55,824 nucleotides of DNA, from contig JBFXCS010000005.1 in assembly GCA_050181915.1 (NCBI GenBank), positions 1 through 55,824 of the forward strand, given 5' to 3'. The notes beneath the pieces were generated by a model, which saw nothing but the letters and a program-made list of their open reading frames with translations, ran no database searches and had not been told where the DNA came from. The position numbers and the translations under genes were made by a program. This DNA is from JBFXCS01 sp050181915. GTDB taxonomy: Bacteria > Actinomycetota > Thermoleophilia > Miltoncostaeales > Miltoncostaeaceae. Numbering within the stretch: the first letter of the stretch is position 1; each line of letters starts with the position of its first letter. Below, one piece after another: positions 15,689 to 23,651 of the stretch.

Positions 15689-16354
15689 GTGGGTGTGACC
15701 ACGCAGCACTTCGGCACCGTCGACGAAGACTTCGCCGCCAACCTGCGGCGGCGGCGCGAGGCCGAGGGCCTGAGCCAGGACGAGCTGGCCCAGCGGATGA
15801 CCGATCGCGGGTTCGGGTTCAGCCAGGCCACCGTCTGGAAGATCGAACAAGGCAAACGGCCGGTGAAGATCAGCGAGATGGTGGCGCTCGCCGACGCGCT
15901 GGGCGTGCTGCGCTGGCACACCCTGCTCGACGATCCCCGCCGGGCCGACCACGAATCCCGCCTCGAACGCGGCCACCGCAAGGCCGCCGCCGCGCACCGC
16001 GCCCTGCAGGAGGCCACCGCCGCGTACCTATGGGCCCAGGCCGAGCTCGCGGTCAGCGTCCGCGACGCCCGCTACGACGGCGTCGACGTGCACCTGTTGT
16101 GGGAAAGCTACCTCGACGAGTCCGCCGAGAAGGCGGTCATCGCCGCGCACATCGCCTTCGAACACGAAGACGACCAAGGCAACCTGGTCGCCGAACAGGT
16201 GGACAAGGTGATGGCCGCGCTGCGCCAGATCGACATCAAGCCGACCATCGACCCCGACAACATCGTCACGCTCGGCCCGGGCGGCGACCCCGACGACTAC
16301 CCCGACGACCCCGGCGCCGACGCAGAAGCCGTCGGTGGCGAACGTGAGCGCTAG
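15689..16354 (+). CDS. XRE-family transcriptional regulator
   Basis: A 221-aa protein. A helix-turn-helix of the Cro/CI type occupies about residues 15-75 (LSQDELAQRMTDRGFGFSQATVWKIEQGKRPV). A helical C-terminal domain with an acidic tail follows. Start GTG 15689 is preferred for the TGGGAG ribosome site ten bases upstream; GTG 15695 and TTG 15680 are alternatives. It overlaps the next gene by 20 bases, so the two are co-translated. It probably binds the GGAGTT repeats. Confidence 0.8.
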   Translation: MGVTTQHFGTVDEDFAANLRRRREAEGLSQDELAQRMTDRGFGFSQATVWKIEQGKRPVKISEMVALADALGVLRWHTLLDDPRRADHESRLERGHRKAAAAHRALQEATAAYLWAQAELAVSVRDARYDGVDVHLLWESYLDESAEKAVIAAHIAFEHEDDQGNLVAEQVDKVMAALRQIDIKPTIDPDNIVTLGPGGDPDDYPDDPGADAEAVGGERER

Positions 16355-16667
16355 GCGGTGGGGTCCCTGGCGGCTGAGCAACGACGGCCGGTTCCTCGAG
16401 TACCGGCCGGACGGATCAGTGCAAGACTCGGCCCTCTACCGCCAGCTTGACCTGTACCGGTGCACCACCGCCGCCGAAGTGCTGGACACCATCTTCCACG
16501 AGGCCAGCGCCGCGGCCGCCGAGACCGATGACGCCTACCTCGCCGGGCTGATCCGCGCCCTGGACGACCTGCTGCACCCGATGGCGAACCTCTGCTCGGG
16601 CGGAAAGGCCAAGACCCTCAGCCGGAAGGCGCTGATCGACATCCTCGACCGCGGCGGCGCCCGGTAA
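16335..16667 (+). CDS. Hypothetical protein downstream of the XRE regulator
   Basis: A 110-aa protein from GTG 16335, inside the end of the XRE gene. A beta-rich start (WRLSNDGRFLEYRPDGSVQDS) is followed by helices (TTAAEVLDTIFHEASAAAAE, AGLIRALDDLLHPMANLC). No catalytic motif is evident. Overlap with the regulator suggests a two-gene regulatory or toxin-antitoxin-like unit, but no toxin family is recognised. Confidence 0.6.
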   Translation: MANVSARRWGPWRLSNDGRFLEYRPDGSVQDSALYRQLDLYRCTTAAEVLDTIFHEASAAAAETDDAYLAGLIRALDDLLHPMANLCSGGKAKTLSRKALIDILDRGGAR

Positions 16668-16744
16668 TCGAACCTCCGAGCAGCTGCCCGGGGCCGCTCG
16701 CCGGGGCACCGGGGATCAGTGGCTGCTCTGTTCCCGCTTGCCGT

Positions 16745-16903
16745 TCACCGGATAACGACCGGATGCTCGGGCACGACCTGCACCGTGCCGTCGTCCAGGA
16801 CGTTGACGATCCGGCAGCGCACCGTCGACCCGTCGGGCAACTCGACAAAGATCTGATCGCCGGGCCGCCAGCCCGGCTCCGGTTCGTCCACCGGGTGCCT
16901 CAT
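16745..16903 (-). CDS. Small beta-rich protein
   Basis: A 52-aa protein from ATG 16903. The sequence WRPGDQIFVELPDGSTVRCR followed by VLDDGTVQVVPEHPV looks like a small SH3/KOW-type barrel with a repeated DGST/DGTV turn. Its start overlaps the stop of the fragment upstream (ATGA). Function unknown. Confidence 0.5.
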   Translation of the reverse strand: MRHPVDEPEPGWRPGDQIFVELPDGSTVRCRIVNVLDDGTVQVVPEHPVVIR

Positions 16904-17051
16904 GCGGCGCGTGGGTCGGCGCGCAGCGGCCGGGCCACCGCATCCCGGATCACCACCCGCTGCGCCTGCTCCCCGGCCAACCAGGCACCCGGTCCACGAT
17001 CCCGCGCACGAGCGCCACCCCGTCCACATCACCGAATACTGCGGCGGTCAC
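16900..17051 (-). pseudogene. Small gene with a one-base frameshift
   Basis: From GTG 17051 one frame reads TAAVFGDVDGVALVRGIVDR, then a second frame carries on as LAGEQAQRVVIRDAVARPLR and ends at a TGA that overlaps the next start (ATGA). The span is 152 bases, one short of a whole number of codons, so a single base is missing near 16988. Restored, it would be about 50 aa. Either a decaying gene or an assembly indel. Confidence 0.5.
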
Positions 17052-17174
17052 GACCTGGCCTGCTGGCGCGTCGACCTCGCCGACGGCCTCGCCGCGCTCA
17101 CCGCGCCGTGGTAGCCACAGCGGGCCCGTCTCGAATTTCGGTCGTTGACGAGACGAGCCGGGGCGGCCGCAGCC

Positions 17175-17268
17175 GCTAGGGTGGCAGGTGGCGTGCCGGG
17201 AAGTCGGGTCGGCGAGGGCGCGGTGTCGCGCCCGCGCACCTGACCGATCGACCTCACGGGGGATCCCG
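17175..17268 (+). promoter_or_regulatory. Structured leader of the ion-transporter gene (riboswitch candidate)
   Basis: The 5-prime leader contains GCCGGGAAGTCGGGTCGGC (17195-17213, GCCG/CGGC stem with a purine-rich loop). Right after it is a perfect seven-bp hairpin GGGCGCG/CGCGCCC with a GTGT loop (17216-17233). GGTC/GACC arms could pair around it. Such leaders before ion transporters are often metal- or nucleotide-sensing RNAs. I cannot assign a known class by eye. Confidence 0.4.
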
Positions 17269-18570
17269 ATGCCCGCCCTGGCTGCTGTCCTCGCTTGCCT
17301 GATCTTCCTCGGCGCCTACGTGCTGATCGCCACCGAGCGGTGGGTGGGCCGGACCGCCGCCGCCCTCGGCGGTGCCGCACTGGTGCTCGGGCTGGGGATC
17401 AGCGGCGCGGACGAGGCGTTCTTTTCCCCGGAGTCGGGGATCGACTGGAACGTCATCTTCCTGCTCTTCGGCATGATGGTGATCGTCAGCGTGCTGGGCG
17501 AGACCGGGATCTTCGAGTTCCTCGCGATCTGGGCGGCCAAGCGCGCCCGCGGCCGACCGTTCCCGCTGATGGTGCTGCTGATCCTGATCACCGCGGTGGC
17601 GTCGGCCCTGCTGGACAACGTGACCACCGTGCTGCTGGTCGCTCCGGTCACGATCGTGGTCTGCCGCAGGCTCGGGCTCGCCGTGGTGCCCTATCTGCTG
17701 GCCGAGGTGTTCGCCGCCAACGTCGGCGGCGCCGCCACGCTGGTCGGGGACCCGCCGAACATCATCATCGCCAGCCGCGCCGGGCTGTCGTTCAACGACT
17801 TCCTCGTGCACCTCGCCCCGGTCGTGCTGGTCCTGCTCGTCGCGCTGGTGCTGCTGTGCCGGTGGCTGTTCGCCGACGCGCTGCACGGCGACCCGGACCG
17901 GGTGGCCGAGGTCCTGGCCCTCGACGAGCGCGCCGCGATCCGGGACCGGCGCCTGCTCATCCAGTCCCTGGCCGTGTTGACGTTGGTGCTGGCCGCGTTC
18001 GTCGCGGGCCACGGCCTGGGCTACGCCCCCTCGGTGGTCGCGCTGCTGGGCGCCGGACTGCTCGTCGCGATCACCCGGGTCCGTGCCGAGATCGCGTTTC
18101 GGGACGTGGACTGGAGCACCCTGGCCTTCTTCGCAGGCCTGTTCGTGATGGTCGGCGGACTGGTCACCACCGGCGTGCTCGACGCTGTCGCGCATGCCGG
18201 TGCGGCGCTGGCCGACCAGCATCTGCCGGGCTTCACCTTGGCCCTGCTGTGGGGGTCCGGGGTGCTGTCCGGTGTGGTGGACAACATCCCCTACGTGGCG
18301 GCGACCAGCCCGGTCGTCGCGGAGATCGTCGGCGAGGACCCGGCGCGGCAGGTGCTGTGGTGGAGCCTCGCGCTGGGCGCCGACCTCGGCGGCAACCTCA
18401 CCTTGATCGGAGCCAGCGCCAACGTCGTCGTCGCGGGCATCGCCGCCCGCAACGGCGACCCGATCAGCTTCTGGCGTTTCGCGCGCTACGGCGCCGTCGT
18501 CACGGCCGTCACCCTTGTGATCAGCACGTGCTACGTGTGGTTGCGGTACTTCGTGCTCGCCGCGGCCTGA
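17269..18570 (+). CDS. ArsB/NhaD-type (ion transporter superfamily) membrane protein
   Basis: A 433-aa membrane transporter with about 11-12 helices. Characteristic signatures are SALLDNVTTVLLVAPVT and GGAATLVGDPPNIIIASRAG in the first half and the mirrored SGVVDNIPYVAATSP and GGNLTLIGASANVVVAGIA in the second. These two inverted NVT/GDPPN repeats define the ArsB/NhaD/citrate-transporter superfamily. The substrate may be Na+/H+, arsenite or an organic anion; the sequence alone does not decide. No arsR or arsC is adjacent, which speaks against a classical arsenic operon. Start ATG 17269 follows CGGGGGA. A structured leader precedes it. Confidence 0.88.
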   Translation: MPALAAVLACLIFLGAYVLIATERWVGRTAAALGGAALVLGLGISGADEAFFSPESGIDWNVIFLLFGMMVIVSVLGETGIFEFLAIWAAKRARGRPFPLMVLLILITAVASALLDNVTTVLLVAPVTIVVCRRLGLAVVPYLLAEVFAANVGGAATLVGDPPNIIIASRAGLSFNDFLVHLAPVVLVLLVALVLLCRWLFADALHGDPDRVAEVLALDERAAIRDRRLLIQSLAVLTLVLAAFVAGHGLGYAPSVVALLGAGLLVAITRVRAEIAFRDVDWSTLAFFAGLFVMVGGLVTTGVLDAVAHAGAALADQHLPGFTLALLWGSGVLSGVVDNIPYVAATSPVVAEIVGEDPARQVLWWSLALGADLGGNLTLIGASANVVVAGIAARNGDPISFWRFARYGAVVTAVTLVISTCYVWLRYFVLAAA

Positions 18571-18700
18571 CCGGACCGGCTGCGCGGGCGGGCACCGCCT
18601 CGGCGCGACGGTTGCACGCACCCTTCGATGTCTGTATTGTCCGATTCGGGGTGTCGGGAAGACGGGTCGACGCGATGTCGTCGCCTGCCCGGGAGCTGCG

Positions 18701-18994
18701 GTGCCCACGTCCGACCCACCCCATCCGCCGCGCACCGTCGAAAACCTCCGTCGGCGACAGAGTCGGTGGCGGCCGATCGACGACGATGGACTGCGCGAGT
18801 GGGCACAGTCGGGATGGCGCGCCCAGCCGTCTCGATCATGGTGGGCTGCGGAGCTGACCTGGTTGACCTGCGCCGGCGTCACCGCCGTCGGGGCGGTCAT
18901 AACGGAGCCCGCGGCGGCCGGGCCGTGGCTCGTGCTGCTGCTGACGGCGCTGATTGTTCAAGCGGCGATGATGGCGGGCGGCAGCCGCCGCTGA
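18701..18994 (+). CDS. Small membrane protein
   Basis: A 97-aa protein from GTG 18701. The N-terminal half is polar and Arg-rich; the C-terminal half has two hydrophobic helices (about residues 50-90, with TCAGVTAVGAVIT and WLVLLLTALIVQAAMMAGG). No family recognised. Located 130 bases after the transporter, with no obvious link to it. Confidence 0.5.
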   Translation: MPTSDPPHPPRTVENLRRRQSRWRPIDDDGLREWAQSGWRAQPSRSWWAAELTWLTCAGVTAVGAVITEPAAAGPWLVLLLTALIVQAAMMAGGSRR

Positions 18995-19184
18995 TCGAGG
19001 TTCATCCCGCGCCCGGGCGGTCCCGGGTTCTCGCGGTCACGAGTCCCGGGGACGCGACCACGATCTGCCGTGAGACCGTCTCGTGACGGAATCGGTGAGG
19101 CGGACGGGCGAGCCGTCACGTCGTCAGCGTCAGCGACGGCGGCACCGGGGGCCGTGGCCCGTCACTCGATCGCGGCGCCGCAGA

Positions 19185-19214
19185 ATGACAAGCGAGTGAA
19201 CAATCGTTTATAAT
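19185..19214 (+). promoter_or_regulatory. Leaderless promoter of the TetR gene
   Basis: A -35-like ATGACA (19185-19190), an 18-base spacer and a consensus TATAAT (19209-19214) end seven bases before GTG 19222, so the message should be leaderless. GTGAAC (19196-19201) and GTTCAC (19225-19230) form an inverted pair around the -10 box and could be the TetR operator. Confidence 0.7.
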
Positions 19215-19221
19215 CGTCAAC

Positions 19222-19839
19222 GTGCGTTCACCAACTGACGACCGGACCGCGCGGGCGCGAATCCGCGACGAGGCACTTCGGTTGTTCGGCGCGCGGGGGC
19301 CGGCCGCGGTGACCGTCCGCGAGGTGGCAGCGGCAGCCGGGGTCTCGCCCGCGCTGGTGATCCGGCACTACGGCTCCAAGGACGGGCTGCGGGACGCGGT
19401 CGACGAGCATGTGGCCCGGGTCTTCGCGGCCCTGCTGGCCGAGGCCACCGCGCCCGCCGGCGACCACCCGTTCGACCCCCAGGCGGTGCCCAGCCTCGCG
19501 GAGGCGGTCGCCGCGAACCTCTCGGAGGGCTCGGAGGGCTCGGCGATCCCCGGCTATCTCGGCCATCTCCTCATCGCGGGCGGGCCTGCGGCATCGGCGC
19601 TGTTCGGCACGCTCTACACGCTGAGCCGGGACGTGCTCGGGCAGTTGGCGCGGGCCGGGATCGCGCGCACCGGCGCCGATCCGGACGTGCGCGCGGCGTT
19701 CCTGCTCGTCAACGACATCGCGGTGCTGATCCTGCGCGACCGGCTGCACGAGGTGCTCGGGGTCGACCCGCTCTCCGCCGAGGGCATGCGCCGCTGGGGC
19801 AGCGAGGTCTTCGCCGTCTACCGCGACGGCCTGACCTGA
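19222..19839 (+). CDS. TetR-family transcriptional regulator
   Basis: A 205-aa repressor. The N-terminal helix-turn-helix occupies residues 10-55 (RARIRDEALRLFGARGPAAV and VREVAAAAGVSPALVIRHYG). The rest is a helical ligand domain. It leads an operon with an F420-type oxidoreductase and an FAD monooxygenase, so it probably senses the small molecule those enzymes act on, or their product. GTG 19222 is fixed by the leaderless promoter. Confidence 0.9.
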   Translation: MRSPTDDRTARARIRDEALRLFGARGPAAVTVREVAAAAGVSPALVIRHYGSKDGLRDAVDEHVARVFAALLAEATAPAGDHPFDPQAVPSLAEAVAANLSEGSEGSAIPGYLGHLLIAGGPAASALFGTLYTLSRDVLGQLARAGIARTGADPDVRAAFLLVNDIAVLILRDRLHEVLGVDPLSAEGMRRWGSEVFAVYRDGLT

Positions 19840-19894
19840 CCACCCTCCATTGTCATGACGAGCCATCGAAACGATCACGAATCGAGGTAGGCAG

Positions 19895-20401
19895 ATGCAC
19901 GATCACCGATCAGCACGCGCGGCAGGCGTTCTCGGTCGCGCCGGGGGCCGGTTGCTGCGCAACCGGTTGCTGGTGCGCGCCCCGCTGTGGGTCTACCGGG
20001 CACGGCTGGGGTTCCTGTTCGGGTCACGGATGCTCCTGCTCGAACACACCGGCCGCAGGACCGGAGCCGTGCGCCGGGCGGTGCTCGAGGTCATCGGCCA
20101 CCCGGATCCCGGCACCTACGTCGTCGCCTCCGGGTTCGGCGAGCGGGCCCAGTGGTACCGCAACGTCCTGGCCGACCCGCAGGTGCGGGTGGCCGTCTCG
20201 CGGCACGGGCCTGCACCTGCCACCGCACGCGCGCTGCCGGCGCAGGAAGCGGCGGCCGTGCTCGCCGCCTACGGCACGCACCACCCGCGGTCCTGGCGAG
20301 CGTTTCGGCCGATCCTGGAGAACACCCTCGGCGCCGGGATCGACGACCGGGGCGCGGCGCTGCCCCTGGTCGCACTGCACCTGAGCAGGACACAGCCGTG
20401 A
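19895..20401 (+). CDS. Nitroreductase/deazaflavin (F420)-dependent oxidoreductase family protein
   Basis: A 168-aa protein of the Ddn-like split-barrel family, which uses F420H2 to reduce substrates. The motif LLLEHTGRRTGAVRRAVLEV (about residues 47-66) and the later VVASGFGERAQWYRNVLADP (75-94) are diagnostic. Start ATG 19895, after GAGGTAGG. The stop overlaps the next gene start (GTGA). With the downstream FAD monooxygenase it suggests a detoxification or tailoring pair. The presence of F420 agrees with an actinobacterial host. Confidence 0.9.
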   Translation: MHDHRSARAAGVLGRAGGRLLRNRLLVRAPLWVYRARLGFLFGSRMLLLEHTGRRTGAVRRAVLEVIGHPDPGTYVVASGFGERAQWYRNVLADPQVRVAVSRHGPAPATARALPAQEAAAVLAAYGTHHPRSWRAFRPILENTLGAGIDDRGAALPLVALHLSRTQP

Positions 20402-21606
20402 GGGCCGTCGTGTGCGGGGCCGGCATCGCCGGGCTCGCATTGGCCCACTGCCTCTGCGAACACGGCTGGGACGTCGTCGTCCTGGAACGCGCGCCCGGTC
20501 CGCGCGAGCACGGCTACATGATCGACTTTTGGGGGCCGGGCTTTGACGCCGCCGAGGCCATGGGGCTGCTGCCGCGGTTGCGGGAGCGGGGCTACCGGAT
20601 CGAGGGCGCCGGCTACTACGACGACGCCGGACGCCTGCGCGCCACGATCAGCTACCGCCAGCTCGCGGACGCCATCGGCGGCGACCGGCTGCTGAGCCTG
20701 CTGCGACCCGACCTGGAACGGACCCTGCGGGAAAGCCTTCCCGACGGGGCAGACCTGCGGTTCGGTGCCGGCGTCGTCGCTGTCGACGTCGCTGTCGTCG
20801 ATGTCGGCGACGGCACGGGCGAACGCGTGCGGGTGCGCACGGACGGCGGCGAGGTGTTTCACGCCGACCTGCTCGTCGGCGCCGACGGCGTGCACTCCAC
20901 CGTGCGGCGCCTGGTCTTCGGCCCCGAGCCGGAGTTCCTGCGCTACCTCGGCTACCACACCGCCGCGTTCGTCTTCGACGACCCCGAGGTCTGCGATCAG
21001 GTGCGCGGCCGGTTCTGTCTGACCGACAGCGTCGCAGCGCAGCTGGGCTTCTACGGCCTGCGCGACGGGCGCGTGGCGACCTTCGCCGTGCACCGCACGC
21101 CCGACCCGACCCTGCCGCCCGATCATCGGGCCGCCGTGCGCCGCGCGTACGCCGCGCTGGGCTGGGTCGCGCCGCGGGCGCTGGCGGCGTGCCCGCCGCA
21201 CGGCGAGGTCTACTACGACCAGGTCGCGCAGATCCAGATGCCCACCTGGAGCCGCGGCCGCGTGACCCTTGTCGGAGACGCTGGTTATGCGGTCTCGCTG
21301 CTCGCCGGGTCGGGCGCATCGCTCGCCGTCGCCGGCGCCTACGTCCTGGCCCAGCACCTCGCCCGAGCCGACACCGTCGAGGACGCCCTGGCACGCTACG
21401 AACAGACGTGGCGGCCGATCGTCACCGCCAAGCAGCGGGAGGCACGCACAACCGCGCGGTGGTTCGTCCCCCGCACCGCCACCGGGGTGGCGGTCCGCCG
21501 CGCCGTCCTGCGCCTGTCACAGCTGCCCGGCCTCGATCGCCGGCTCGGCCGGCTGCTCACCGGCAAGCCCACCACCGTCGTCCAACAACTCGCCCACCGA
21601 TCCTGA
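20398..21606 (+). CDS. FAD-dependent monooxygenase (UbiH/TetX-like)
   Basis: A 402-aa group-A flavin monooxygenase. The dinucleotide-binding motif VVCGAGIAGLALAHCL is at residues 4-19 with the acidic end VVVLERAPG. A DG-type motif LLVGADGVHSTVRRLV lies near 160, and the GD motif GRVTLVGDAGYAVSLLAGSG near 295. Such enzymes hydroxylate aromatic compounds or inactivate antibiotics such as tetracyclines and rifamycins. The TetR/F420-oxidoreductase context favours xenobiotic or antibiotic modification; the substrate is unknown. GTG 20398 overlaps the previous stop. Confidence 0.9.
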   Translation: MRAVVCGAGIAGLALAHCLCEHGWDVVVLERAPGPREHGYMIDFWGPGFDAAEAMGLLPRLRERGYRIEGAGYYDDAGRLRATISYRQLADAIGGDRLLSLLRPDLERTLRESLPDGADLRFGAGVVAVDVAVVDVGDGTGERVRVRTDGGEVFHADLLVGADGVHSTVRRLVFGPEPEFLRYLGYHTAAFVFDDPEVCDQVRGRFCLTDSVAAQLGFYGLRDGRVATFAVHRTPDPTLPPDHRAAVRRAYAALGWVAPRALAACPPHGEVYYDQVAQIQMPTWSRGRVTLVGDAGYAVSLLAGSGASLAVAGAYVLAQHLARADTVEDALARYEQTWRPIVTAKQREARTTARWFVPRTATGVAVRRAVLRLSQLPGLDRRLGRLLTGKPTTVVQQLAHRS

Positions 21607-21818
21607 GGACACACGCCCACGCCGGAGGGCACCGGGACGCCCCCTCCAGCGGCGCCGTCCGAACGGCCGCACCCGCTCAGGGCGCCACCAGCAACAGACA
21701 GACCACCGGCCGGACGAGCTTGTCCGGCTCGGGAGACCGTTCACCGGGTCTCTTCGTGGCCGCAGGTCACGTCCACGACCCGCCCGTTGGGACGTCTGGT
21801 CACCGGCGAGATGCGTGC

Positions 21819-22616
21819 TCAGGTGCGGGATGTTGCGCTTCCCCTGCCGGCGCGCTGCGCGCTCAGGTCGTCGGCGTTTCGGACCGCGGCGGCTGAGCTG
21901 GGCCGGGTCTTGCGCAGGGTGAGCAGCGACCTGAGGTGCAAGGCGAGCAGCAGCGGCACGGCCGCGGTCGGGATCAGCGCGAACGGAAGCTCGCCGATCA
22001 GCTGGTTGGGCGGGGTGACGTTGACCAGCCCGAAGGCGGTGAGGGCGCCCAGGGTCAGGGCGAGGAGGAGATCGATCGTGCCGAACACGTTCACCGACAG
22101 CGCGCCCCGCCCGCCGGGATCCCGGGACAGACGCCGTGCGACCAGTGCCGCCGCGATGCCGGTGGCGATGTCACCCAGCCCGGCGGGCAGGGCGAACAGG
22201 GCGGGCATACGACCCAGCGCGATGGCCGCGAGGAAGACCACGCCGGCCAGCCGGAACGTGTGCGGGATCAGCAGCGGCCCGATCATGTCGGGCCGGTCGA
22301 GGGCGCGGGTCACCGCCGGGATGCGGCCCAGCGCGAGCAGCGCAGCCAGGAAGCCCAGCACGGCGACCGGCAGCCACGGCACCCGGTGGCCGAGCTGGTT
22401 CTCATACCCGCCGTGGGCGGCGATCACCGCGCTGGCGGCGAACCAGCCGCCGAGCAGCACCGCTGCTGCGGCGGCGAGCAGCGCGGCCCGCCGGCGACCG
22501 GCGCCGGAGCGGAGGGCGCCGGTGTAGAGCAGGTAGACCGGCGTGGCGGCGATCCCGGTGATTCCGACGAGCTCGATCACCCACAGGGAGGCCGGCAGGT
22601 CGTGGAGAGGTGGCAT
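21819..22616 (-). CDS. Multi-pass membrane protein next to an HxlR regulator
   Basis: A 265-aa protein with seven or so hydrophobic helices (for example VIELVGITGIAATPVYLLYT, AGVVFLAAIALGRMPALFAL, NVFGTIDLLLALTLGALTAF). No transport or catalytic motif is seen. Start ATG 22616, with GAAGGAGCC upstream. It is divergent from the HxlR gene across an ACTATC/GATAGT palindrome, so the HxlR protein probably regulates it. Actinobacterial pairs of this kind are common, but the membrane protein's function is not established. Confidence 0.75.
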   Translation of the reverse strand: MPPLHDLPASLWVIELVGITGIAATPVYLLYTGALRSGAGRRRAALLAAAAAVLLGGWFAASAVIAAHGGYENQLGHRVPWLPVAVLGFLAALLALGRIPAVTRALDRPDMIGPLLIPHTFRLAGVVFLAAIALGRMPALFALPAGLGDIATGIAAALVARRLSRDPGGRGALSVNVFGTIDLLLALTLGALTAFGLVNVTPPNQLIGELPFALIPTAAVPLLLALHLRSLLTLRKTRPSSAAAVRNADDLSAQRAGRGSATSRT

Positions 22617-22653
22617 CGTTTCGGCTCCTTCTCGGACAGTTTGAGGCCATCAG

Positions 22654-22670
22654 ACTATCTACATGATAGT
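22654..22670. promoter_or_regulatory. Palindromic operator candidate between the membrane protein and hxlR-type gene
   Basis: ACTATC (22654-22659) and GATAGT (22665-22670) form a perfect inverted repeat around TACAT in the 79-bp divergent gap. A related GTATC follows nearby. This is a likely HxlR-type operator. Confidence 0.6.
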
Positions 22671-22695
22671 AGCTTTGAGCTAGTATCGTTGGGTG

Positions 22696-23406
22696 ATGAC
22701 GCGGAACGTGCGCACCTATGACCACTTCTGCCTGCTCGCCCGGGCGCTCGAACGGGTGGGCGATCGGTGGACCCTGCTGGTGGTCCGCGACCTGCTGTCC
22801 GGGGCCAAGCGCTTCACCGACCTGCTCGAGCGGCTCGGCGGCATCACCCCCAAGACGCTCACCCTGCGGCTGCGCGAACTCGAGGACGCCGGAGTCCTGA
22901 TCGCCGACCGCGAGCCCGGCCGCCGCGAGGTCTGGTACCGGCTCACCGAGAGCGGGACGGAGCTGGCGTCGGCCATCGACGCCTTGAGCTGGTGGGGCCT
23001 GCGGCACGCCTGGCGCCCACCGGGTCCCGGGGAACGGCTGCACGTCGAACACCTGCTCCAGGCCCTCATCCGGGCCATCGAGCACACCGCGCAGGACCGG
23101 GGCCCGGTCCGCTGGCACCTGCGCATCGAGCGCGTCGGGGACTACCTGATCCGTTCCGACGGCGAGCACTGGTCTCTCGTGTGGCTCGGCGGCCCCGACC
23201 AGCCGGCACCCCAGGACGAGGCATCCCCGGACGAGGGGTCGGCAGACGTGGTCGTCACGGCCGACGAGGCGAGCCTCACCCGGTTCGTGCTCGACCCGAC
23301 CGCGGCCCGGGCCGCCGAACTCACCATCGACATCCGCGGCGACACCGCAGCCCGCGACCGCTTCCAGCGACTCGTCGGAACGTTCACGCGCTCGATACCG
23401 ACGTAG
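22696..23406 (+). CDS. HxlR-family transcriptional regulator with C-terminal SCP2-like domain
   Basis: A 236-aa protein. The HxlR winged helix covers residues 7-100 (CLLARALERVGDRWTLLVVR, FTDLLERLGGITPKTLTLRL, VWYRLTESGTELASAI), including the conserved Cys near residue 12. The C-terminal part (ADEASLTRFVLDPTAARAAE and DTAARDRFQRLVGTF) resembles the sterol-carrier-like domain often fused to this subfamily. HxlR proteins respond to electrophiles or redox stress through the Cys. Start ATG 22696; a GTG one codon earlier is possible. Confidence 0.88.
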   Translation: MTRNVRTYDHFCLLARALERVGDRWTLLVVRDLLSGAKRFTDLLERLGGITPKTLTLRLRELEDAGVLIADREPGRREVWYRLTESGTELASAIDALSWWGLRHAWRPPGPGERLHVEHLLQALIRAIEHTAQDRGPVRWHLRIERVGDYLIRSDGEHWSLVWLGGPDQPAPQDEASPDEGSADVVVTADEASLTRFVLDPTAARAAELTIDIRGDTAARDRFQRLVGTFTRSIPT

Positions 23407-23651
23407 ATCCCCGTTCCGATAGCCGATCCGCTACCGCGGCCGCGCCGCCGCCCATCCCCGCATCGGCCGCCACCTGTTCGAGTGCCGCGACGACGTCCGA
23501 CACGGGTTCTGACGTGACGATCTCGTAGGCGGGCGCCTACGCACAGGACAGGAGCGGGCCCCAACACCGGCAGCGCGGGCCCGTTGTCGACCAGGAAGCC
23601 GGTGAGCCGCGGGGCAGGTGGCCGGTCGATCATGAACCTGTAGAGCGCGAT
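23407..23651. other. Intergenic stretch, no gene seen
   Basis: About 245 bases between convergent genes. Short frames exist on both strands but none has a ribosome site and gene-like composition. No strong hairpin was noticed. Confidence 0.4.

Noticed and set aside
17269..18570. Confident arsenite efflux pump call (arsB)
   Set aside because: The superfamily signatures fit ArsB, NhaD and other ion transporters equally, and no ars genes adjoin it, so no gene symbol is given.
17254..18900. 548-codon minus-strand open frame
   Set aside because: Antisense to the ArsB/NhaD transporter; Gln/His/Arg-rich shadow with no recognisable domain.
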